Shown here: piece after piece, positions 7,046 to 11,854 of the stretch
How the letters are laid out: every line of letters starts with the position of its first letter
Numbering within the stretch: position 1 is the first letter of the stretch
Source: Pseudomonadota bacterium
Lineage (GTDB): Bacteria; Pseudomonadota; Alphaproteobacteria; UBA9655
DNA: 11,854 nucleotides
Assembly (NCBI GenBank): GCA_021809225.1
Contig: JAKBAL010000021.1
Location: 1 to 11,854 of the forward strand
Direction: 5' to 3'
Position numbers and translations under genes: made by a program
The notes under the pieces: model-generated
The model's input: the letters and a program-made list of their open reading frames with translations, nothing else
Told to the model about the DNA's origin: nothing
The model's database searches: none

Positions 7046-8389
7046 ATGGCATCGGCCGCAGAACAACTCGCAGCAAATATAAACTTTAAAGCTTTCTCTA
7101 AGGCAGACGACCTTAAGAAACGCTTATGGTTTACTCTTGGCGTCCTTATTGTCTATCGATTAGGGACATATATTCCATTGCCTGGAATTAATCCTGCGGT
7201 GATGGCGGAATTTGCTCGTTCCCATGGGGGTGGAATTTTTGGCATGGTGGACATGTTCTCAGGGGGGGCCTTGAGTCGTATGTCCATTATGGCGCTTAAC
7301 ATTATGCCTTATATTTCTGCGAGTATTATTATTCAGTTGATGACAGCTATTGCTCCCCAGTTTGAAGCCTTAAAGAAAGAGGGGGATTCAGGGAGAAGGA
7401 AGCTTAATCAGTACACGCGATATTTGACCGTCTTAATTGCTGTTTTGCAGTCTTATGGAGCTGCTGTAGGGCTCGAGTCTTTACAAGGAGCCGCAGGATC
7501 AGCGGTGATTGATCCTGGCGTTTTCTTTAGATTGACAACGGTCATTACGATTGTTGGGGCTACTCTTTTTCTGATGTGGCTTGGAGAACAGATCACTGTT
7601 CGCGGTATTGGGAATGGAATATCCCTTATCATATTCGCAGGAATTGTTGCAAATCTTCCATCCTCTATCGTAAATGCTTTAGAACTAGGCCGTACAGGCG
7701 CCTTGTCGTATGTATTTATTTTGTTTATCCTTGTTTTCTCTGTGGCGATGATCGCTTTCATTGTTTTTATGGAACGTGCACAGCGTCGAATATTTATCCA
7801 ATATCCAAAGCGTCAAGTTGGAAATAAAATGTATGGTGGAGAAAGCTCTCATCTTCCCATCAAGCTGAATAGTACGGGCGTCATTCCACCTATTTTTGCA
7901 AGTTCTCTTATATTACTTCCCGTGTCCCTTGCTCAGTTTTCTGCAGGTCATGGACCAGAATGGGTTCAGTGGGTTGCTGGGTTTTTCCATCATGGGAGTG
8001 TTGTATACCTTACACTGTACCTATTTCTCATTGTGTTCTTTGCTTTCTTCTATACGTCAATCGTATTTAATCCTCAGGAAACAGCTGACAATCTGAAAAA
8101 GGCGGGAGGATTTATCCCCGGCTATCGTCCGGGAACAAACACAGCAAATTATTTGGACTTTGTCATTACGCGATTGACTGTTGCGGGGGCTGCTTATTTA
8201 GCCTTTGTTTGTGCGGTCCCTGAATTCTTCTACGCAGCTTATTCTTTACCCTTCTATCTGGGGGGGACGACATTTTTGATTGCGGTGAGTGTTCCTATGG
8301 ATACGGTTTCTCAAATTCACTCCCACCTTTTAGCTCATCAATATGCGGGCCTTTTGAATAAAACTCGTCTGAAGGGGAGCCGGAAATGA
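7046..8389 (+). CDS. secY: Preprotein translocase channel subunit SecY
   Basis: SecY is the inner-membrane channel of the Sec translocon, working with SecE/SecG, SecA and the ribosome. I chose ATG 7046 (447 residues) over the in-frame GTG at 7040, because AAGGGTG at 7036-7042 gives proper spacing only to the ATG. Ten hydrophobic segments can be placed at about 27-45, 80-105, 124-143, 160-182, 190-210, 220-243, 276-298, 318-342, 374-392 and 399-416. A plug-like stretch (GMVDMFSGGALSRMSI) follows TM1. The cytosolic loop after TM6 has RRIFIQYPKRQVG, and the next has GGFIPGYRPG, whose Arg361 aligns with the SecA-interaction arginine of E. coli. The last four bases (ATGA) overlap adk. Confidence 0.98.
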   Translation: MASAAEQLAANINFKAFSKADDLKKRLWFTLGVLIVYRLGTYIPLPGINPAVMAEFARSHGGGIFGMVDMFSGGALSRMSIMALNIMPYISASIIIQLMTAIAPQFEALKKEGDSGRRKLNQYTRYLTVLIAVLQSYGAAVGLESLQGAAGSAVIDPGVFFRLTTVITIVGATLFLMWLGEQITVRGIGNGISLIIFAGIVANLPSSIVNALELGRTGALSYVFILFILVFSVAMIAFIVFMERAQRRIFIQYPKRQVGNKMYGGESSHLPIKLNSTGVIPPIFASSLILLPVSLAQFSAGHGPEWVQWVAGFFHHGSVVYLTLYLFLIVFFAFFYTSIVFNPQETADNLKKAGGFIPGYRPGTNTANYLDFVITRLTVAGAAYLAFVCAVPEFFYAAYSLPFYLGGTTFLIAVSVPMDTVSQIHSHLLAHQYAGLLNKTRLKGSRK

Positions 8390-9060
8390 ACATCATTCTC
8401 TTAGGCCCTCCGGGAGCAGGGAAGGGGACTCAAGCTCGCCTAATTCAAGAGCAGTACGATTTGACATTGATATCTTCAGGTGATATTTTAAGAGATGAAG
8501 TTAGGAGAAAAACTCCTCTAGGAATTCGAATTGAAGAAATAATAGCATCTGGTAGGTTTCCTTCTGATGATATCATTCTTAAAATATTTGAAGAGCATTT
8601 AAAAAAAGCTAAACATCAGGGTGTTATTCTGGATGGGTTGCCTCGAACTTTGAATCAAGCCGAACAAATAGATAAAACTTTTGAGCTTCTTAGTCTAAAA
8701 CTGGACGCTGTGATTCAGCTTGCTGTTGATGATGAAGAATTGATCAGGCGTCTGTCTGCACGTATGGTGTGTGTGAAATGTGGAGCATCTTATACATCAG
8801 AGCTGCCGCCTAAGAAAAAAGATGTTTGTGATAAGTGTACAGGAAGTGAATTCATTCGCCGTCCTGATGATGAGCCTGAGGCGATAAGAACACGGCTTTA
8901 TCTATATAATGAGCAAACAAAACCTCTAATAGATTACTATTTAAAGAACAACAGATTAAGTGTAGTTAATGGAATGAAGACGGTTGAAGAGGTGAATGCC
9001 CAAATTGAATCTTACTTAGGGAAATCGCAAGTGTTGACAGATAAGTCTGGATGCCTATAA
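8386..9060 (+). CDS. adk: Adenylate kinase with a four-cysteine (zinc-type) LID
   Basis: This cytosolic kinase interconverts ATP + AMP and 2 ADP. The 224 residues show the P-loop GPPGAGKGT (7-15) and the AMP-site motif SSGDILR (30-36). DGLPRT (83-88) is a leucine variant of the usual DGFPRT. The long-form LID (about 122-160) has cysteines 129, 132, 148 and 151 as two CXXC pairs, the arrangement that binds a structural metal, usually zinc. RRPDDEPEAIRTRL follows the LID. The ATG overlaps the secY stop (ATGA), so translation is coupled. adk after secY is common in alphaproteobacteria. The final residues KSQVLTDKSGCL look unconserved and overlap a consensus promoter. By eye, codon use here is more A/T-rich than in neighbouring ribosomal genes. 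Confidence 0.97.
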   Translation: MNIILLGPPGAGKGTQARLIQEQYDLTLISSGDILRDEVRRKTPLGIRIEEIIASGRFPSDDIILKIFEEHLKKAKHQGVILDGLPRTLNQAEQIDKTFELLSLKLDAVIQLAVDDEELIRRLSARMVCVKCGASYTSELPPKKKDVCDKCTGSEFIRRPDDEPEAIRTRLYLYNEQTKPLIDYYLKNNRLSVVNGMKTVEEVNAQIESYLGKSQVLTDKSGCL

Positions 9061-9061
9061 T
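9034..9061 (+). promoter_or_regulatory. Consensus sigma70-type promoter for the alpha operon
   Basis: TTGACA (9034-9039) and TATAAT (9056-9061) are both exact consensus hexamers, separated by 16 bases. They lie within the last nine codons and stop of adk and just upstream of rpsM. A start site is expected near 9068, giving a leader of about 40 bases that contains the rpsM ribosome binding site AAGGAG (9097-9102). It would let S13, S11, RNA polymerase alpha and L17 be transcribed independently of the upstream operon. Activity is inferred from sequence only. Confidence 0.75.
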
Positions 9062-9108
9062 CCGCACAAGATGTAGGAATTTTAAAAAAGTATATTAAGG
9101 AGAAACGA

Positions 9109-9477
9109 GTGGCTCGTATTGCTGGCGTTAACATACCAACGCAAAAGAGAGTTGAAATTGGATTGAGGTCTATTTATGGAATCGGTCCAACAAAGGCAAA
9201 AGAAATTTGTGACAAGCTGGGAATTCCTGCTGCACGACGTGTTCATCAATTAACGGATGACGAAGTTTTAAAAATCCGTGAAGCGATAGATCATGAGTAC
9301 AAGGTTGAAGGTGATCTTCGGAGAGAAGTCTCTATCAATATTAAGCGATTGATGGATCTTGGAAGTTATAGAGGCCTTCGTCATCGTAAGGGACTTCCGG
9401 TTAGGGGGCAAAGAACCCATACCAACGCACGTACGCGTAAAGGTAAGGCAGTGGCAATTGCAGGTAAGAAGAAGTAA
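9109..9477 (+). CDS. rpsM: 30S ribosomal protein S13
   Basis: S13 lies in the small-subunit head, bridges to the large subunit and contacts the P-site tRNA. The 122-residue product begins [33 protein letters not shown], including the helix-two-turns-helix region. It ends with the near-invariant [35 protein letters not shown] tail that reaches the tRNAs. The start is GTG at 9109, six bases after AAGGAG (9097-9102), and matches the family N terminus. It is the first gene of the alpha operon and follows adk directly; no rpmJ (L36) lies in the 48-base gap. Confidence 0.98.
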   Translation: MARIAGVNIPTQKRVEIGLRSIYGIGPTKAKEICDKLGIPAARRVHQLTDDEVLKIREAIDHEYKVEGDLRREVSINIKRLMDLGSYRGLRHRKGLPVRGQRTHTNARTRKGKAVAIAGKKK

Positions 9478-9492
9478 AGGTTAGGATTATAG

Positions 9493-9885
9493 ATGGCGCA
9501 GAAACCAACACAAAGGATTCGCCGGCGAGAGAAGAAGAATATCGTCTCTGGTGTGGCGCATGTGAATGCATCTTTTAACAATACGGTTGTGAATATTACG
9601 GATGTCCAGGGTAATACAATTTCTTGGTCATCTTCTGGGGCCAAGGGATTTAAGGGATCCCGTAAATCGACGCCTTATGCAGCGCAAGTTGCAGCAGAAG
9701 AGGCGGGCCGAAAAGCTCAAGAGCATGGAGTGAAGTCACTTGAAATTGAAGTAAAAGGTCCTGGATCAGGGCGAGAATCGGCACTCCGCGCCCTACAAGC
9801 AACTGGGTTTGTGATAACGTCCATAAGGGATGTAACACCTATTCCTCATAATGGGTGCAGGCCTAAAAAACGTAGGCGTGTATAA
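9493..9885 (+). CDS. rpsK: 30S ribosomal protein S11
   Basis: S11 is a platform protein of the small subunit near the mRNA exit and E site. The 130 residues have the usual basic lead ([16 protein letters not shown]), then [46 protein letters not shown]. After that come [15 protein letters not shown] and the terminal signature [18 protein letters not shown]. Asn120-Gly121 aligns with the Asn-Gly site known to form isoaspartate in E. coli S11. AGGA at 9483-9486 serves the ATG. The next gene is rpoA rather than rpsD, unlike E. coli. Confidence 0.98.
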   Translation: MAQKPTQRIRRREKKNIVSGVAHVNASFNNTVVNITDVQGNTISWSSSGAKGFKGSRKSTPYAAQVAAEEAGRKAQEHGVKSLEIEVKGPGSGRESALRALQATGFVITSIRDVTPIPHNGCRPKKRRRV

Positions 9886-9929
9886 GCCTGAGTAATTAAC
9901 TGAAATCTTTATACCGAGAGGGTAAACTC

Positions 9930-10946
9930 GTGATACAAAAAAATTGGCAGGCTTTGATTAGGCCTTACAAGTTGAATCTTGATCATAGCGAAGATCCTAA
10001 TTATGTAGCTACAATAACAGCTGATCCACTTGAACCTGGATTTGGGATAACTTTGGGGAGTGCTTTGCGGCGCGTGCTGCTTTCATCACTCCAAGGATCT
10101 TCTATCACCTCTGTTCAAATTGAAGGGGTGTTGCATGAGTTTTCTACTCTCCCTGGGGTGAATGAAGATGTAACAGATATCGTTCTTAATCTTAAGGGTG
10201 TTATTACAAAACTTCATAAGACTGGACCCGTCCGAGTTCGACTCCAAGCGGAAGGACCCTGTGTTGTAACGGCTAGAAATATAGAGACGCCAGCAGATTT
10301 AGAGATTTTAAATAAGGATCATTATATTTGCACTCTAGGTCAAGGGGCCAACCTTTCTATGGAATTAACAATTAATACAGGTAAGGGATATGTCCCGGCT
10401 GACAATAATAAGAAGGTGGATGCTCCCATTGGATTAGTGCCCATAGACGCCCTTTTTAGCCCTGTACGTCGTGTATCTTATAAGGTGGAAAATACTCGCG
10501 TGGGTCAGCAAACGAACTATGATAAATTGATCATGCGAGTAGAGACGGATGGATCTGTTCGTCCAGACGATGCGGTTGCCTTGGCAGCTCGTATTCTTCA
10601 AGACCAACTTCAGAAGTTTATTAACTTTGAGGAACCAAAAGAGACATTTGCTGAAAAAGAAGATTCATTACTTCCCTTCAACAGAGCACTCTTGCGTAAA
10701 GTTGATGAGTTAGAGCTTTCTGTACGCTCAGCTAATTGTTTGAAAAACGATAATATTATTTATATCGGAGATCTTGTTCAAAAATCAGAGCCAGAAATGT
10801 TGCGGACACCAAACTTTGGTCGGAAATCGTTGAATGAAATTAAAGAAGTTCTAACACAAATGGGATTAGGTTTAGGGATGGAAGTCCCCAGCTGGCCACC
10901 AGAAAACATAGAAGAACTTATTAAAAAGCTTGATGAGCCATTTTAA
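9930..10946 (+). CDS. rpoA: DNA-directed RNA polymerase subunit alpha
   Basis: Alpha dimerises to start RNA polymerase assembly, and its C-terminal domain reads promoter UP elements and activators. The 338 residues split into the N-terminal domain (about 1-235; [23 protein letters not shown] at 34-56 and [16 protein letters not shown]), a short acidic linker, and the C-terminal domain (about 250-320). In the latter, [19 protein letters not shown] and [16 protein letters not shown] hold Arg266, Asn269, Cys270, Gly297, Lys299, Ser300 and Glu303. These match the UP-element-binding residues of E. coli, offset by one. Start GTG 9930 follows GAGAGGG at 9916-9922. The 44-base gap before it shows no clear promoter. 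Confidence 0.98.
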   Translation: MIQKNWQALIRPYKLNLDHSEDPNYVATITADPLEPGFGITLGSALRRVLLSSLQGSSITSVQIEGVLHEFSTLPGVNEDVTDIVLNLKGVITKLHKTGPVRVRLQAEGPCVVTARNIETPADLEILNKDHYICTLGQGANLSMELTINTGKGYVPADNNKKVDAPIGLVPIDALFSPVRRVSYKVENTRVGQQTNYDKLIMRVETDGSVRPDDAVALAARILQDQLQKFINFEEPKETFAEKEDSLLPFNRALLRKVDELELSVRSANCLKNDNIIYIGDLVQKSEPEMLRTPNFGRKSLNEIKEVLTQMGLGLGMEVPSWPPENIEELIKKLDEPF

Positions 10947-10969
10947 AAGAAACAAGGAGTATATAAATC

Positions 10970-11398
10970 ATGCGTCATGGTGTTAGTGGCCGTAAGCTCA
11001 ATCGTACATCGGGAGAAAGAAAAGCTCTTTTTATGGGTCTTGCTGCCTCTCTTGTGAAACACGAGCAAATTAAGACAACTTTGCCGAAAGCCAAAGATCT
11101 TCGTCCTATCGTAGAAAAAATCATCACTTTAGGGAAAAGAGGAGGGTTGTCTTGCCGTCGCCAAGCTATCTCTAAGCTGGGCGATAAGGAACTGGCAGAA
11201 AAAATTATGGGTCCTTTGGCTGAGCGATATAAGGACCGAACAGGAGGCTATGTTCGCATTATAAAGGCTGGGACCCGCTCAGGCGATAATGCACCGGTCG
11301 CTATTATTGAGCTCGTTGATCGCGATTTAGCCGCTAAGGGTCAGGACTCAGGACCCACTGCAGAGAAATCAAGCGAAGAGGAAACAGTCTCGGAGTAA
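10970..11398 (+). CDS. rplQ: 50S ribosomal protein L17 with acidic C-terminal tail
   Basis: L17 is a large-subunit protein near the tunnel exit. The 142-residue product starts [46 protein letters not shown], strongly conserved. It ends its core with [34 protein letters not shown]. About 22 further residues after position 120 are rich in Glu, Ser and Thr (ending SSEEETVSE) and exceed E. coli L17 (127 residues). Such variable tails occur in alphaproteobacteria as I recall. AAGGAG at 10954-10959 is the ribosome binding site. It is the last gene of the cluster; no strong intrinsic terminator follows. Confidence 0.98.
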   Translation: MRHGVSGRKLNRTSGERKALFMGLAASLVKHEQIKTTLPKAKDLRPIVEKIITLGKRGGLSCRRQAISKLGDKELAEKIMGPLAERYKDRTGGYVRIIKAGTRSGDNAPVAIIELVDRDLAAKGQDSGPTAEKSSEEETVSE

Positions 11399-11409
11399 AC
11401 GTTTATCGT

Positions 11410-11455
11410 GCACTCCAATATAATGTGGCTCTTATGAAAAATGAGTGCTCTTTCC
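11410..11455 (+). terminator. Weak candidate 3'-end stem after rplQ
   Basis: GCACTC (11410-11415) and GAGTGC (11443-11448) form a perfect six-base stem around a 27-base loop, followed by the short run TCTTT. The loop is long and the T-run poor, so this is at best a weak intrinsic terminator. It is listed because it is the first inverted repeat after the rplQ stop. Confidence 0.2.
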
Positions 11456-11458
11456 ACG

Positions 11459-11494
11459 GCGAAGCTTCTGGGCGTAGTTTGGGCCGGGCTTCGC
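11459..11494. repeat. Inverted repeat GCGAAGC / GCTTCGC
   Basis: The arms at 11459-11465 and 11488-11494 are perfect complements. Two G-U pairs (TT 11466-11467 with GG 11486-11487) can lengthen the RNA stem to nine pairs, leaving an 18-base loop. No T-tract follows. It could be a transcript 3'-end structure or part of a degraded repeat; function is unknown. Confidence 0.45.
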
Positions 11495-11513
11495 AGTAAC
11501 GTTAGTGGGAAAA

Positions 11514-11545
11514 TCTATTAAAATTAACCTATTGATTTTAATAGA
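11514..11545. repeat. Perfect 11-bp AT-rich inverted repeat
   Basis: TCTATTAAAAT (11514-11524) and ATTTTAATAGA (11535-11545) are exact reverse complements around a ten-base spacer, TAACCTATTG. The arms are almost entirely A/T, which makes a weak RNA hairpin but a good shape for a dimeric DNA-binding protein. It lies about 115 bases after the rplQ stop. Confidence 0.55.
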
Positions 11546-11585
11546 CTCACACACCTGTATCATCTCCCCCGGTCGTCATCCCGGA

Positions 11586-11632
11586 ATTTAGAAAATCTTT
11601 TCCGGGCATAGCCCGGTGTAGATTTTCTAAAT
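11586..11632. repeat. 47-base near-perfect hairpin
   Basis: ATTTAGAAAATCT (11586-11598) pairs exactly with AGATTTTCTAAAT (11620-11632). Inside, CCGGGC (11602-11607) pairs exactly with GCCCGG (11611-11616) around the loop ATA. Only two three-base strands (TTT and TGT) are unpaired between the stems. Near-identical octamers ATCCCGGA (11578-11585) and ATCCAGGA (11633-11640) flank it. Confidence 0.75.
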
Positions 11633-11690
11633 ATCCAGGACCCACAGTACTTTTTGCGGTTCAAAGTCCTCCCTGGGTCCCGGATATTTA
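11628..11690. repeat. Second long imperfect hairpin of the palindromic block
   Basis: TAAATATCCAGGACCCA (11628-11644) is complementary to TGGGTCCCGGATATTTA (11674-11690) at 16 of 17 positions. Within the loop, AGTACTTT and AAAGTCCT add a further stem with one mismatch. The left arm overlaps the right arm of the 47-base hairpin by five bases and continues its outer sequence, so extended pairing of one limits the other. Confidence 0.65.
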
Positions 11691-11743
11691 AAAACCGTTG
11701 TTCTCCCCCGGATTAAATCCCAATACTGTTCACTTATACCATT

Positions 11744-11838
11744 TCCAGAAAAAAATTATAATCTGGATTGCTTCGCTCCGCTCGCAATGACGGGTAGAGA
11801 GAAGCGTCATTGCGAGCATCCCACCACTCTTTGGGTGG
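11744..11838. repeat. Head-to-head dispersed repeat with CGTCATTGCGAG core
   Basis: GCTCGCAATGACG (11780-11792) and CGTCATTGCGAGC (11805-11817) are perfect 13-base inverted copies around a 12-base spacer. The left copy is preceded by GGATTGCTTCGCTCC, giving the compound ATTGCTTCGCTCCGCTCGCAAT (11767-11788) that I remember as a dispersed repeat in many intracellular and other bacteria. TCCAGA (11744-11749) mirrors TCTGGA (11762-11767), and CCACC/GGTGG (11821-11825, 11834-11838) forms a small stem at the right. The repeat may run on past the window. Confidence 0.65.
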
Positions 11839-11854
11839 AAAAATAAGTAATGAA

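Larger units (their letters stand above)
11563..11711. mobile_element. Palindromic repeat element between two TCTCCCCCGG copies (MITE-like candidate)
   Basis: A compound palindromic block lies between exact ten-base direct repeats TCTCCCCCGG at 11563-11572 and 11702-11711. Inside are a 47-base hairpin (11586-11632) and a second long imperfect hairpin (11628-11690) that shares sequence with it. The short length, lack of coding capacity, strong folding and flanking direct repeats resemble non-autonomous palindromic elements such as those known from Rickettsia. Terminal inverted repeats are not clear, so the mobile nature is a hypothesis. Confidence 0.4.
11399..11854. other. Gene-free, repeat-rich spacer after rplQ
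   Basis: I see no plausible gene on either strand in these 456 bases. The stretch is built mostly of inverted repeats: a weak stem at 11410-11448, GCGAAGC/GCTTCGC at 11459-11494, an AT-rich stem at 11514-11545, a compound palindromic block at 11563-11711, and a dispersed-type repeat pair at 11762-11838. A lone TATAAT occurs at 11419-11424 and another at 11757-11762, but neither has an acceptable -35 hexamer. The next gene lies outside the window. Confidence 0.75.

Noticed and set aside
8461..8489. TTGACA-N17-TATTTT with an upstream TG (extended -10 look) inside adk
   Set aside because: It encodes the conserved Adk motif region LTLISSGDIL, so the bases are explained by protein constraint, and the -10 matches only four of six positions.
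9381..9644. 87-codon open frame on the minus strand across rpsM/rpsK
   Set aside because: Antisense to two essential genes with intact conserved motifs; composition is that of a shadow frame.
9913..9924. TACC/GGTA mini-stem before rpoA as a translational control hairpin
   Set aside because: Only four pairs with imperfect extension; expected by chance.
11602..11630. CCGGGC-ATA-GCCCGG followed by ATTTTC as an intrinsic terminator
   Set aside because: The T-run begins five bases after the stem, is interrupted, and is itself one arm of the outer stem; it does not have terminator form on either strand.
11734..11762. TATAAT at 11757-11762 as a promoter for a downstream gene
   Set aside because: No recognisable -35 at 16-18 bases spacing, and the sequence is part of the repeat junction.

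Overview
This window is the distal three quarters of the S10-spc-alpha ribosomal protein gene cluster, all on the plus strand. It runs from a 5'-truncated rplB (L2) to rplQ (L17) and is followed by about 450 bases of repeat-rich DNA with no gene. I recognise 23 protein genes: rplB', rpsS, rplV, rpsC, rplP, rpmC, rpsQ, rplN, rplX, rplE, rpsN, rpsH, rplF, rplR, rpsE, rpmD, rplO, secY, adk, rpsM, rpsK, rpoA and rplQ. No gene is broken except rplB, which is cut by the window edge.

Organism. The gene order points to an alphaproteobacterium: adk directly follows secY, rpmJ is missing between secY and rpsM, and rpsD is missing between rpsK and rpoA. An L22 motif (VGK.LVMKR) that I remember as common in that class agrees. 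The DNA is moderately AT-rich for the class. The downstream spacer is filled with palindromic repeats, including the motif CGTCATTGCGAG, which is dispersed in many intracellular bacteria. Together these suggest a host-associated lineage (Holosporales/Paracaedibacter-like or Rickettsiales-like). The lineage is inference, not proof.

Layout. Positions 1-2835 are the end of the S10 operon (L2 to S17). Positions 2870-9060 are the spc operon (L14 to L15, then the translocon channel SecY and adenylate kinase). Positions 9109-11398 are the alpha operon (S13, S11, RNA polymerase alpha, L17). Spacing is tight throughout. Three TAATG stop/start overlaps (rplV/rpsC, rplP/rpmC, rplN/rplX) and one ATGA overlap (secY/adk) imply translational coupling. 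The largest gaps inside the cluster are only 34-48 bases.

Regulation. The best regulatory signal is a sigma70-type promoter with both hexamers perfect (TTGACA, 16 bases, TATAAT), embedded in the last codons and stop of adk. It would give the alpha operon its own transcript. Candidate RNA hairpins lie at the S17/L14 boundary and at the L5/S14 junction (a perfect 20-base palindrome). Three evenly spaced stems lie in the first third of rplF.

Tail. Positions 11399-11854 hold several inverted repeats. These include a 47-base near-perfect palindrome, one arm of which can alternatively pair with a second downstream arm, all between two copies of TCTCCCCCGG. At the end is a head-to-head pair of the CGTCATTGCGAG repeat. 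I find no convincing intrinsic terminator or coding gene there. The core genes are ordinary; I found no undescribed multi-gene system, and the points worth a second look are regulatory and repeat structures.
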